Shown piece by piece: positions 25,833 to 34,369 of a DNA stretch of 64,000 bases; the stretch's first letter is position 1; each line of letters begins with the position of its first letter. The DNA lies in assembly GCF_000741715.1 (NCBI RefSeq), contig NZ_JGZN01000018.1, forward strand, positions 42,685 to 106,684, written 5' to 3'. This DNA comes from Bifidobacterium saguini DSM 23967 (GTDB lineage: Bacteria; Actinomycetota; Actinomycetes; Actinomycetales; Bifidobacteriaceae). Position numbers and translations under genes: made by a program. The notes below the pieces were generated by a model. The model was not told where the DNA came from. It did not search any database and worked only from the letters and a program-made list of their open reading frames with translations.

Positions 25833-26783
25833 TCAGCGCAAGGCCAGGTTGGCGGCACCGATCAGACCAGCATCCTGGCCAGCGGTTGCGGCCACGATCT
25901 TGGCGTGACCACGGTAGGCGCTGCCTTCCAAGAAGCGGGAGTAGTTGTAGCGAGCCGGCTCAAGCAGAATGTCGCCCACAGCCACAACACCGCCGCCAAT
26001 CACGAACAGGTCAGGATCGAGCACAGCGGAAACGGCAGCCATCGTGCGGCCAAGCCATTCGCCAATCTTGCCGAAGGCGTACAGACCGAGTTCGTCACCT
26101 TCCTGAGCGGCCTGAGAAACCATCGGGCCTTCCAGCTTGGTCACATCGCCACCACACAGCTCCAGCAGACGCTTGGCATCCTGCGGACGGCGGCGCACAG
26201 CGGACTTGGCGAAGTTCTCCAAGGAGGTACCGGAAGTGTAGCGCTCGGCGCAGCCACGCAGACCGCAACCGCAGTGATCGCCATCCGGGACCATCGGCAG
26301 GTGGCCAATTTCAGCAGCCATGCCGAAGGAACCGCGATACAGCTGACCATTAATCACGATGGCGCCACCGAGGCCGGTGCCCACGGTCAGAGCCACCATG
26401 TTCTGGCTGCCCTGGCCAGCACCGTGCACATATTCGCCCCAACCGGCACAGTTGGCATCGTTTTCCACGATAACCGGCACAGCATGGTCGATCAGCGCAC
26501 CCACATGCTCGGACAGGTTGTAGTCAATCCAAGCCGGAATGTTGGCGGAGAAAGTCAGGGTCTTGCGGTCGGCGCTCACATTGCCAGCAGCGGAGATACC
26601 GATAGCCTGAATGTCGGTGTGACCGGCAGCAACAGCTTCACGATATGCCTCAGCGATGTGCTGGTTGATGGCATCCGCATCCATCGGCGTAGGTACACGC
26701 CAACGCTGAATGATGTTATCGTTTTCATCGCACACGGCGGCAGCGATCTTGGTGCCTCCGATGTCCACGGCAAGTGTGGTCAT
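25833..26783 (-). CDS. glkA: ROK-family glucokinase
   Basis: Phosphorylates glucose with ATP in the cytoplasm. 316 residues: the phosphate-binding DIGGTKIAAAV at the N-terminus, VENDANCAGWGE with the catalytic Asp, VGTGLGGAIV, and the ROK zinc motif H-x-CGCGLRGCAE (about residues 155-170). There is no N-terminal helix-turn-helix, so it is a kinase and not a ROK repressor. AAGGAG lies seven bases before the ATG. Stands alone. Specificity for glucose over other hexoses is inferred from overall similarity. Confidence 0.9.
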   Translation of the reverse strand: MTTLAVDIGGTKIAAAVCDENDNIIQRWRVPTPMDADAINQHIAEAYREAVAAGHTDIQAIGISAAGNVSADRKTLTFSANIPAWIDYNLSEHVGALIDHAVPVIVENDANCAGWGEYVHGAGQGSQNMVALTVGTGLGGAIVINGQLYRGSFGMAAEIGHLPMVPDGDHCGCGLRGCAERYTSGTSLENFAKSAVRRRPQDAKRLLELCGGDVTKLEGPMVSQAAQEGDELGLYAFGKIGEWLGRTMAAVSAVLDPDLFVIGGGVVAVGDILLEPARYNYSRFLEGSAYRGHAKIVAATAGQDAGLIGAANLALR

Positions 26784-27084
26784 GACTCGCTCCTTGAGTA
26801 TGAGATATCAGTTGAGATACTTGAGATGATAACGAAACGTGATGACTTAATTACCACTAGGTACATAACTTGTTCACCGCGGAACATATTTTGCACAGCA
26901 ATCGTTGTCATGCCATAACCAATCAAAACAAGGATTGTTAGCGCAAACGTTGGCATTCGCAGCTCCATCGCGTCAATCGTTCTATTGGCGTGTCGGCTAA
27001 AGCGCAGAATCAGACCACAATATCGAGATAGATAACAATCAAACGAAAAACAAAAAAGCTTCCGATTGCCGGAAGCTTTGCTGG
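26784..27084. other. Upstream region of glkA
   Basis: About 300 bp of A/T-rich DNA before glkA. I see no coding frame of merit and cannot choose a single promoter. A short T/C-rich inverted repeat (AAGCTTCCG...CGGAAGCTT, about 27057-27078) next to the tRNA is probably the tRNA-Asp terminator. Confidence 0.4.
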
Positions 27085-27158
27085 CGACCCCGGCCGGACT
27101 TGAACCGGTGACCTCCGCCGTGACAGGGCGGCGCTCTAACCAACTGAGCTACGGGGCC
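27085..27158 (-). tRNA. tRNA-Asp (GTC)
   Basis: Read on the minus strand: acceptor GGCCCCG pairs with CGGGGTC, D-arm AGCTCAGTTGG, anticodon loop CTGTCAC with GTC, T-loop GGTTCAAGTCC. 74 bases, no encoded CCA. A second identical body lies at 52474-52547. Confidence 0.95.
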
Positions 27159-27396
27159 GTTGTGTTTCTCAATGAAGCACGAGAGGATATACTATATGAA
27201 CTCCGCCCCAGTTGTCCACTTTCGGCGTGTCGTATGCAACATCAGCTCATAACACATGCAATAACACCGCATCACACAACGCACTTTCAGCACTACTCGG
27301 TAAACGACATGCCACAATGCGTGCTCGAAAAATAAGCTGAATGTATGCTGAAATCCAGACCCTCGTAAGGCAACGTTATAGGCATAGGAGACGATC

Positions 27397-28380
27397 ATGC
27401 GTGAACTCAATTGGGCTACGCTAGGATGCGGTGTCATCGCCAACCAGCTCGAACAAGCATTGGAGGGCGAAGACCGAAAACTCTATTCCGTAGCAAACCG
27501 CACCCATGAGAAGGGCGTGGCATTTGCTGAAAAATACGGTATCGGCAAGGTGTACGACACTATCGACGACGTGTTCGCCGACCCGGATGTGGACGTCATC
27601 TACATTTCCACTCCGCACAACACCCACATCAACTTCCTGCGCAAAGCATTGGGCGCCGGCAAGCATGTGCTGTGCGAGAAATCCATTACGTTAAACAGCG
27701 AAGAACTCAATGAGGCCGTGGCCCTTGCTGCCGCCAACAATGTGGTGCTGGCCGAGGCAATGACCCTGTACCACATGCCGCTGTACAAGAAGCTCAACGA
27801 AGTCATCGCCTCCGGCAAACTCGGCGATCTCAAGCTGATTCAGATGAACTTCGGCTCCTATAAGGAGTACGACATGGCCAACCGCTTCTTCAACCGCAAT
27901 CTGGCGGGCGGTGCCATGCTCGATATCGGCGTCTACGCGCTCTCCTTCGTGCGCTGGTTCATGAGCTCCACACCGAATCAGATTCTTTCCCAAGTCAAGC
28001 TCGCACCCACCGGAGTCGATGAACAGGCCGGCATTCTGCTCACCAATCCGGATGGTCAGATGGCCACGGTCACTCTCTCGCTCCACGCCAAGCAGCCTAA
28101 GCGCGGCCTCATCTCCTTCGATAAGGGTTACGTGGAAATCTATGACTATCCTCGCGGCGAGCGCGCCACCATCACCTACGTGGAGGATGGCCATACTGAG
28201 GTCATCGAATCCGGCGAAACCGCTAAGGCACTGGCCTACGAGGTGGCGGATATGGAAGCCGCCATCGCCGGTGATCGCAGCATCATGCACTTGAACTACA
28301 CGCGCGACGTAATGGATATGATGACCCTGATTCGCCGCGCACAGTGGGGCCTTACCTATCCGGAAGAAGAGCAGGAGTAA
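27397..28380 (+). CDS. Gfo/Idh/MocA-family NAD(P)-dependent oxidoreductase
   Basis: 327 residues. Rossmann start LNWATLGCGVIANQ and the family Glu-Lys motif CEK (93-95), where Lys is the catalytic residue, then an alpha/beta C-terminal domain with FFNRNLAGGAMLDIGVYAL. Likely oxidises or reduces a sugar, polyol or trans-dihydrodiol-like substrate in the cytoplasm; substrate not evident. AGGAG lies seven bases before the ATG. Monocistronic, ending at a hairpin shared with the convergent exporter gene. Confidence 0.88.
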   Translation: MRELNWATLGCGVIANQLEQALEGEDRKLYSVANRTHEKGVAFAEKYGIGKVYDTIDDVFADPDVDVIYISTPHNTHINFLRKALGAGKHVLCEKSITLNSEELNEAVALAAANNVVLAEAMTLYHMPLYKKLNEVIASGKLGDLKLIQMNFGSYKEYDMANRFFNRNLAGGAMLDIGVYALSFVRWFMSSTPNQILSQVKLAPTGVDEQAGILLTNPDGQMATVTLSLHAKQPKRGLISFDKGYVEIYDYPRGERATITYVEDGHTEVIESGETAKALAYEVADMEAAIAGDRSIMHLNYTRDVMDMMTLIRRAQWGLTYPEEEQE

Positions 28381-28413
28381 AACCACTGCACCAAGCCGTC
28401 TTGGCAAATGATT

Positions 28414-28453
28414 AAGGCTCAGCTTCCATGTTTATCATCGGGAAGCTGAGCCT
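28414..28453. terminator. Bidirectional terminator between oxidoreductase and exporter genes
   Basis: AGGCTCAGCTTCC pairs with GGAAGCTGAGCCT over 13 bp between two convergent genes. Confidence 0.75.
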
Positions 28454-28483
28454 CTTTGTAGGTATGCACACTGTGTATGCGCG

Positions 28484-29968
28484 TTATGCTTTCGCAGTCA
28501 TCACTTCGGTCAATTCAGGCGGACGGCGCGTAGAGTAGCGGAACATCAGCGCCGCGAGCAGTACACCCACTACTGCCATACCGCCAATAACCCACATGCT
28601 TTGCGCGAATGCGTGCACATATGCTGCGGTCGCACTCTCCCCTGCCGCGCTTCGGGCTGCAGCAAATTCAGTGATCAGCGCACTGGCCACAGCCGTACCA
28701 ACAGCACCGGCCATTTGCTGCACGGTGTTCATCACCGCTGAACCATCGGCGTTCAGCTGGCGCGGCAGTTGGTTCAGTGCATGAGTCTGGTCAGGCACCA
28801 GCACGAATCCGGAGAAGGCCATGAAAACCGCGTATGCCACAGCAATCACCCACACATTGCCGGTGAGCACAATAAAAATCGCATCCATTACCGTGACCAC
28901 AGTAAATCCAATCACAATGAACTTCGGCGGGAAATGATTCTTTAGCGAACCGCCGATGAGCGGTGCTGAAATAGCACCGACTACTGCGCCCGGCAGCAAT
29001 GTCAACGCTGCTGCAAGACTGCTCATGCTGAATCCGCGCTGCAGCAAAATCGGCAGCAGGAAATTCAGACCCAAAACACCACCGGAAGCCATGAGCAGAA
29101 TCAGCATGCCAAGCGAGAATCCTGAATAGGCGAATACGCGAACCTGCACCAGTGGCTTGCTCATCTTCAGCTGCATCATAACGAAGCCAGACAGTACCAC
29201 TACACTTGCCGCCAGCGTCAACCAGAAGCGCCAGTCGCCTTGCCAAGTCGCGAAGAAGCTGACGGCCACAATCAAGCCAGCCAATCCAAGTGCTACCAGA
29301 ATCATCGATGGCGCACTGATGCTTGCCTGCTCCTTATCGCCAGCATGGCGGATTTCCGGCACGGTAGCCATGCCCAGCAAGAATGAAAGCACTAGGAATG
29401 GCAGCATCGTGTAGAAAATCCAGTGCCAGTTGAGGTACTCCATGACTATGCCGCCGAACACCGGGCCGATAGCCGGTGCCGCGCAGGTCACGAGGCTAAC
29501 GATGCCGAGCATTGCGCCGCGTTGTTCGAGCGGCGCCTTCTCCAAAATGATGTTGGTAATCAGCGGCAGTGAGATGCCTGTGCCCAATGCCATTACCAAT
29601 CGAGCAGCAAGCAGCAGCGGGAAGTTCGTTGCGAATGCGCCAAGTATGGTGCCAGCGGTGAAAATCAGCACCGCCGCAACGAACAAAGTTTTTGTGGCGA
29701 AGCGGCGCACCATGAACGGCGAGGCAGGAATCGCCACAGAAAGCAGTAGGAGATAACCAGTGGTGAGCCATTGCACCACAGAAGCATCGATTGCGAACTC
29801 CTGCATCAATGTGGAGTAGGCGATGTTCAGCGATGTTTCCGAAAGAATGCCCAGAAAAGTCAGAATCGCCAAGGAAACTACCGCGATAACCAACTTTGAC
29901 TGCACCGGCTGCTTACCACCATTAGGCAGGTGCTCGGCCGATTGAGCAGACGCACTACGTTCGTTCAT
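28484..29968 (-). CDS. DHA2-family (14-TM) drug:H+ antiporter
   Basis: 494 residues with about 14 hydrophobic segments, the number typical of the EmrB/QacA group of MFS exporters. Conserved pieces: SLNIAYSTLMQEFAIDASVVQWLTTGYLL (the loop-1 region), GTGISLPLITN and motif-C-like GPVFGGIV. Start at 29968, five bases after GGAG; an upstream ATG gives a 12-residue extension without a ribosome site. Function inferred as efflux of toxic compounds; substrate unknown. Confidence 0.9.
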   Translation of the reverse strand: MNERSASAQSAEHLPNGGKQPVQSKLVIAVVSLAILTFLGILSETSLNIAYSTLMQEFAIDASVVQWLTTGYLLLLSVAIPASPFMVRRFATKTLFVAAVLIFTAGTILGAFATNFPLLLAARLVMALGTGISLPLITNIILEKAPLEQRGAMLGIVSLVTCAAPAIGPVFGGIVMEYLNWHWIFYTMLPFLVLSFLLGMATVPEIRHAGDKEQASISAPSMILVALGLAGLIVAVSFFATWQGDWRFWLTLAASVVVLSGFVMMQLKMSKPLVQVRVFAYSGFSLGMLILLMASGGVLGLNFLLPILLQRGFSMSSLAAALTLLPGAVVGAISAPLIGGSLKNHFPPKFIVIGFTVVTVMDAIFIVLTGNVWVIAVAYAVFMAFSGFVLVPDQTHALNQLPRQLNADGSAVMNTVQQMAGAVGTAVASALITEFAAARSAAGESATAAYVHAFAQSMWVIGGMAVVGVLLAALMFRYSTRRPPELTEVMTAKA

Positions 29969-30088
29969 AGGACTCCGTTCGTCTTCAGAATTGTTGCATA
30001 TCAAACAACATGGCTATCCTATAGGCAAATGTTTCGCGAAACTGCATAGCGCAAATTGCGAGCGCGGTTCATGCAATGGCACAGCTGC

Positions 30089-30517
30089 TTATACCAGCGG
30101 CTCACGGGCGTGCAGTTCGCAGATGATGCCGGTTTCCTGACGAATCCATTCCGCAGCCTGCAATGCGGCGATATTCCACAGAGCATGAGGAATACCGCCA
30201 AAATCCGGCTGAGCGGACCAGAAGGTCAGATCATCGGGAAATGCGGTGAGCGCCGTGCCTTCTTGAGCTGGCATGGCCGTGCGATACAGGCGTTTGGCAA
30301 GCGTTGCCACAAATTCGTTGGCTGCGGCGAATGCATCATTGAGATGTTGTTCAGCCACGACCGGCGGACCGACAATCTCCCACGATTCCACATCCGAGGC
30401 ATCCCACTGCGCGGATTCGCCATCCACCTTGCGCTCCAATGTGACGAACAGTTTGGCGAACTCCCCCGAAGTAAGCCCGGTGACTCGTCTGCGCGTGGCT
30501 AATTCGATTGGTGTCAT
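30089..30517 (-). CDS. Hypothetical protein, unknown function
   Basis: 142 residues from the ATG at 30517, with GAGG 11 bases upstream; a longer in-frame extension reads through low-quality sequence and is not used. Soluble, with charged helices (SGEFAKLFVTLERKVDG, HLNDAFAAANEFVATLAKRLYR) and a C-terminal amphipathic part. No family recognised. It is followed by the divergent EttA gene about 330 bp away. Confidence 0.6.
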   Translation of the reverse strand: MTPIELATRRRVTGLTSGEFAKLFVTLERKVDGESAQWDASDVESWEIVGPPVVAEQHLNDAFAAANEFVATLAKRLYRTAMPAQEGTALTAFPDDLTFWSAQPDFGGIPHALWNIAALQAAEWIRQETGIICELHAREPLV

Positions 30518-30843
30518 TGCGTCATTTACCTCATATTCGAAATCGCACGGAGTGATCTGCGTTTCTAGCAAATATGCACCAGCATCCTGACCGAAACTTC
30601 GCGACCTATGGCAAGCCGCGGCATTCCAGCCCTTCCGATACCATAGTTGGCGGTAGTTTGACGGGGATTCGATCGTAATATGGGCAAGTATCGCATCACT
30701 TGGGCCAGTACGCCGAAAAACCGTGGGGACAGCATAGCCACCGCGGAAAACGCAGAGGGGCCACAAACCCTACACCCGCTCAAACAACACGACAAGACTA
30801 GAAACGGCGAAATTCCAACCTTTCTAAGGAGCAACTGCAACTC
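30518..30843. other. Intergenic region upstream of the ABC-F gene
   Basis: About 330 bp between divergent genes. A promoter for ettA must lie here, but I see no consensus pair I would defend; only the ribosome site AAGGAGC before the ATG is clear. Confidence 0.4.
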
Positions 30844-32523
30844 ATGGCAGAATTCGTATTCCAGATGATCAAGGCACGCAAGGCCTTCGGCGACCGCGTG
30901 ATTCTTGACGATGTGACCCTGAGCTTCCTGCCGGGCGCGAAGATCGGCGTGGTGGGCCCCAACGGTATGGGTAAGTCCACTCTGCTCAAGATCATGGCCG
31001 GCCTGGAAACCGTGAGCAACGGCGAGGCCACGCTGACCCCGGGCTTCACCGTGGGCATCCTGCAGCAGGAGCCGCCGCTGGATGACACCAAGACCGTGGG
31101 CGAAAACATCAAGATGGCGTTCGGCCCGATTGCCGAAAAGGTTGCCCGCTTCAACGAAATCGGCGAAGAGATGGCCAACCCGGATGCCGACTTCGACGCT
31201 CTGATGGACGAAATGGGCAAGCTCCAGACCGAAATCGACGCTGCCAACGGTTGGGATCTTGACTCCCAGCTCGAGCAGGCTATGGATGCTCTGCAGTGCC
31301 CGGATCCAGACACCCCGGTGAACGTCTGCTCCGGTGGTGAACGCCGCCGTGTGGCACTGTGCAAGCTGCTGCTCGAAGCCCCCGACCTGCTGCTGCTCGA
31401 CGAGCCCACCAACCACTTGGACGCCGAGTCCATCCTGTGGCTGGAGCAGTTCCTGCACCAGTACAAGGGTGCCGTCATCGCCGTCACCCACGATCGTTAC
31501 TTCATGGACAACGTGGCCGAATGGATCTGCGAGGTCGACCGCGGCCACCTGTACCCGTACAAGGGCAACTACTCCACTTACCTGGAGACCAAGGCCAAGC
31601 GTATGGAGATTCAGGGCGCCAAGGATGCCAAACTGGCCAAGCGCCTGAAGGACGAACTCGACTGGGTGCGCTCCTCCCCCAAGGCCCGTCAGGCCAAGAA
31701 CAAAGCTCGTCTGGAGCGTTACGACCAGATGGAGCAGGAGGCACGCAACAACAAGAAGCTGGACTTCTCCGAAATTCAGATCCCGGCCGGCCCGCGTCTG
31801 GGCTCTATGGTGCTGGAAGCCAACCATATTCACAAGGCCTTCGGCGACCGTGTGCTCATCGACGACCTCTCCTTCACCCTGCCACGTAACGGCATCGTGG
31901 GCGTGATCGGCCCGAACGGTGTGGGTAAGTCCACCCTGTTCAAGACCATTGTGGGCCTCGAACCGCTCACCAGCGGCGAACTGAAGATCGGCGACACCGT
32001 CAAGATCAGCTATGTCGATCAGAACCGTGAAGGCCTCGACCCGAACAAGAACCTGTGGGAAGCCGTTTCCGGCGGTCTTGACTTCATCGAAGTTGCTGGC
32101 GTGGAGGTGCCGACCCGCGCCTACGTGGCCAGCTTCGGCTTCAAGGGTTCCGATCAGCAGAAGCTCACCGGCGTGCTCTCCGGTGGTGAACGCAACCGAC
32201 TGAACTTGGCTCTGACCCTGAAGCAGGGCGGCAACCTGCTGCTCCTCGACGAGCCCACCAACGATTTGGATGTCGAGACCTTGGAAAGCCTCGAAAACGC
32301 ATTGCTCGGCTTCCCGGGCTGCGCCGTGGTGATCTCCCACGATCGTTGGTTCCTCGACCGTGTGGCCACCCACATCCTCGCCTGGGAAGGCGACGATGAG
32401 AACCCAGCCAAGTGGTATTGGTTCGAAGGTAACTTCCAGGCCTACCAGGAGAACCGTGTGGCCCGCCTCGGCGAGGATGCGGCCCGCCCGCACCGTCTGC
32501 ACAAGAAGCTCGTGCGCGGCTAA
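30844..32523 (+). CDS. ettA: ABC-F translation factor, EttA type
   Basis: Soluble protein with two ABC domains and no membrane part, 559 residues, close to E. coli EttA (555). First Walker A GPNGMGKST (38-46), second GPNGVGKST; signatures CSGGERRRVALCKLLL and LSGGERNRLNLALTL; DEPTNHLDAES and DEPTNDLDVET. Between them is the P-site tRNA-interaction linker (YSTYLETKAKRM, LDWVRSSPKARQAKNKARLERYDQM). It binds the ribosomal E site and gates early elongation according to ATP/ADP. Ends in a strong terminator. Codon choice is biased, as in highly expressed genes. Confidence 0.93.
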   Translation: MAEFVFQMIKARKAFGDRVILDDVTLSFLPGAKIGVVGPNGMGKSTLLKIMAGLETVSNGEATLTPGFTVGILQQEPPLDDTKTVGENIKMAFGPIAEKVARFNEIGEEMANPDADFDALMDEMGKLQTEIDAANGWDLDSQLEQAMDALQCPDPDTPVNVCSGGERRRVALCKLLLEAPDLLLLDEPTNHLDAESILWLEQFLHQYKGAVIAVTHDRYFMDNVAEWICEVDRGHLYPYKGNYSTYLETKAKRMEIQGAKDAKLAKRLKDELDWVRSSPKARQAKNKARLERYDQMEQEARNNKKLDFSEIQIPAGPRLGSMVLEANHIHKAFGDRVLIDDLSFTLPRNGIVGVIGPNGVGKSTLFKTIVGLEPLTSGELKIGDTVKISYVDQNREGLDPNKNLWEAVSGGLDFIEVAGVEVPTRAYVASFGFKGSDQQKLTGVLSGGERNRLNLALTLKQGGNLLLLDEPTNDLDVETLESLENALLGFPGCAVVISHDRWFLDRVATHILAWEGDDENPAKWYWFEGNFQAYQENRVARLGEDAARPHRLHKKLVRG

Positions 32524-32545
32524 TCAGCTCGATAAGCGATAGAAG

Positions 32546-32579
32546 GCCGTCACCATATATGATATGGTGGCGGCTTTTT
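32546..32579 (+). terminator. Terminator of ettA
   Basis: GCCGTCACCATAT pairs with ATATGGTGGCGGC (one G-T), followed by TTTTTG. Confidence 0.85.
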
Positions 32580-32758
32580 GTTATACGAAAAGGACTACAG
32601 TCCACATTTATATCCGAATGATGGACCATGCCCATCCCTAACCGGTAATTAACCTTCCTCACAGGCTCGTTACATCCCGCTGCCATGACTCTTAACTCCA
32701 AGTGCGTAAACTGCCAAACAGCAACTAGAGATAGCACGCAACATGAATCGAGGAAGTC

Positions 32759-33664
32759 ATGACGCAAACCACCACCGTCACCCCGCTGGATCGTCTGGTG
32801 AAGGTGCTGCGGTTGGGTGAACCTTCCGCCTACCGCAATCACACGTATATCAACGGCGAAAGCATGTTCTTCCCCACCGGCCGGGTCTACGGCGGTCAGG
32901 TCATCGCTCAATCGGTCATTGCAGCATCCAAAACCGTGCCCGCATCCCGCCTGCCGCATTCCATCCACGGTTATTTCATCGCGGCCGGCGACATTCGCCA
33001 AGACCTGCTTTTCGATGTGGAAAACTTGCGCGATGGCCGCTCCTTCTCCGCACGCCGTGTGAATGTGACACAGGCTGAGGGGCCGATTCTCACCGCCATC
33101 GCATCCTTCCAGGAAACTGGACAAGAAGGCGTGGAATTCGCAGACCCCATGCCAGATAATCTTCCAGACCCCGAAACGCTCACATCCGCTAAGAAACTCA
33201 TGGAACCATTCGCCGAGAAGTCGCCATTCGCCAATTATTATGCGGAAAAATCACCATTTGATATTCGCCATATCACCCCAACGGTGATGCTGAAAGCTGA
33301 TAAGAAATCCGCCGAGCATGATTCCGGCAAGCAAATGGTATGGATGCGCGCTGATGGTCACGCCGATGTGCCACAGGTGATGCATCGCGCACTGCTTGCC
33401 CTCGGCTGCGATCAACTCATGATGGAACCGGTATTGCGCCGCGCTGGTTTGTCGATTTCCACGCCGGGTATCTCCTACGCTTCCATCGATCACTCAATGT
33501 GGTGGTATCGCGACATCGATATCAATGAGTGGCATTTGTATGTGCAGGATACGCCAATCGCCGCGCACGGCCGCGGACTAGGCAATGCCAAAGTGTATTC
33601 GCAAAATGGTGAACTGGTGGCTGTGATTGCTCAGGAAGCTATGGTCCGCGTACCACAGGAGTAG
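32759..33664 (+). CDS. tesB: Acyl-CoA thioesterase II (TesB)
   Basis: 301 residues with the tandem hot-dog architecture. N-terminal half: GRVYGGQVIAQSVIAASKTVP and HSIHGYFIAAGD. C-terminal half: ALLALGCDQLMMEPVLRRAGL, SIDHSMWWYRD, YVQDTPIAAHGRGLGNAKVYSQNGELVAVIAQEAMVR, the last being the diagnostic TesB end. Hydrolyses acyl-CoA to free fatty acid and CoA. GAGGAAG lies close before the ATG. Monocistronic. Confidence 0.92.
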   Translation: MTQTTTVTPLDRLVKVLRLGEPSAYRNHTYINGESMFFPTGRVYGGQVIAQSVIAASKTVPASRLPHSIHGYFIAAGDIRQDLLFDVENLRDGRSFSARRVNVTQAEGPILTAIASFQETGQEGVEFADPMPDNLPDPETLTSAKKLMEPFAEKSPFANYYAEKSPFDIRHITPTVMLKADKKSAEHDSGKQMVWMRADGHADVPQVMHRALLALGCDQLMMEPVLRRAGLSISTPGISYASIDHSMWWYRDIDINEWHLYVQDTPIAAHGRGLGNAKVYSQNGELVAVIAQEAMVRVPQE

Positions 33665-33709
33665 GCGGGCAAAAACTCAAGCGCACTATGCTCCAATAGC
33701 AAAGGGCGA

Positions 33710-33746
33710 AGGGCGGGCTAAGCCAGTAATCAGCTTAGCCCGCCCT
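33710..33746. terminator. Bidirectional terminator between tesB and the DUF3180 gene
   Basis: AGGGCGGGCTAAGC (33710-33723) pairs perfectly with GCTTAGCCCGCCCT (33733-33746) between convergent genes. Confidence 0.8.
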
Positions 33747-33783
33747 TGCTGCAGCTTCTATAAAACCACCTATCCCGCTCACA

Positions 33784-34314
33784 TCACTGATTACGGTACG
33801 CTGTGGAGACTCCTTGCTTACGCTTGGCCTCGGCAATCTTAGGATTCTCAGGGCCTTCGTTCGGAGGCAATTGGCATAACCATTCACCAATAATGCCGAC
33901 AATCATGTCTGCGATGCAAATAACGGCAGTCACCGCACATTGAATGATTGCATCATGGTAGAACGGTGCTTCAACATGGCTTATGCTCATCAGAATCTGC
34001 CCCACATACCATCCGGCAAGCGTGGAGCCCGCCAAACCCAATGCCTTAGCCAATACCAACGTATTGACGGCAACAGTCGGATTGATAAAGCTATGAGGAC
34101 GCTTCTTCGGGTCGGTATTCGCATATTTGTGCACTTGCAGCGCAAGCACCAGTACGATTACGCCCAATACGGCAAGTAGGCCTGCAACCACCCAAGGAGT
34201 GCCGATCAGCGACAATCCCGTCTGCTCTCCATATGAGGCAAGTCCCATGCCGGCCAACACACCTAATACGGCACCAATCACATACTGCCACCACGGTGTT
34301 CGACGTACTTTCAC
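33784..34314 (-). CDS. DUF3180-family membrane protein
   Basis: About 176 residues with four membrane segments (around 10-28, 36-58, 80-104 and 118-140) and a hydrophilic tail. The family is typical of actinobacteria and usually follows folK, as here. AAGGAG stands seven bases before the GTG at 34314, so I prefer it to the GTG at 34320, which touches the ribosome site. Role unknown. The gene ends the folate cluster. Confidence 0.82.
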   Translation of the reverse strand: MKVRRTPWWQYVIGAVLGVLAGMGLASYGEQTGLSLIGTPWVVAGLLAVLGVIVLVLALQVHKYANTDPKKRPHSFINPTVAVNTLVLAKALGLAGSTLAGWYVGQILMSISHVEAPFYHDAIIQCAVTAVICIADMIVGIIGEWLCQLPPNEGPENPKIAEAKRKQGVSTAYRNQ

Positions 34315-34369
34315 GCCCACGCTCCTTGCTTATGCTGCTTATGATTCTTCAACGCTGCCGAGTCGGACA

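Noticed and set aside
27085..27158. tRNA-Asp copy 1 as an integration site
   Set aside because: Neighbours on both sides are ordinary bifidobacterial genes and composition does not change.
30565..32502. A 645-codon open frame antisense to the ABC-F gene
   Set aside because: Mirror of biased codons of a highly expressed gene; low-complexity Val/Leu/Gly composition, no motif.
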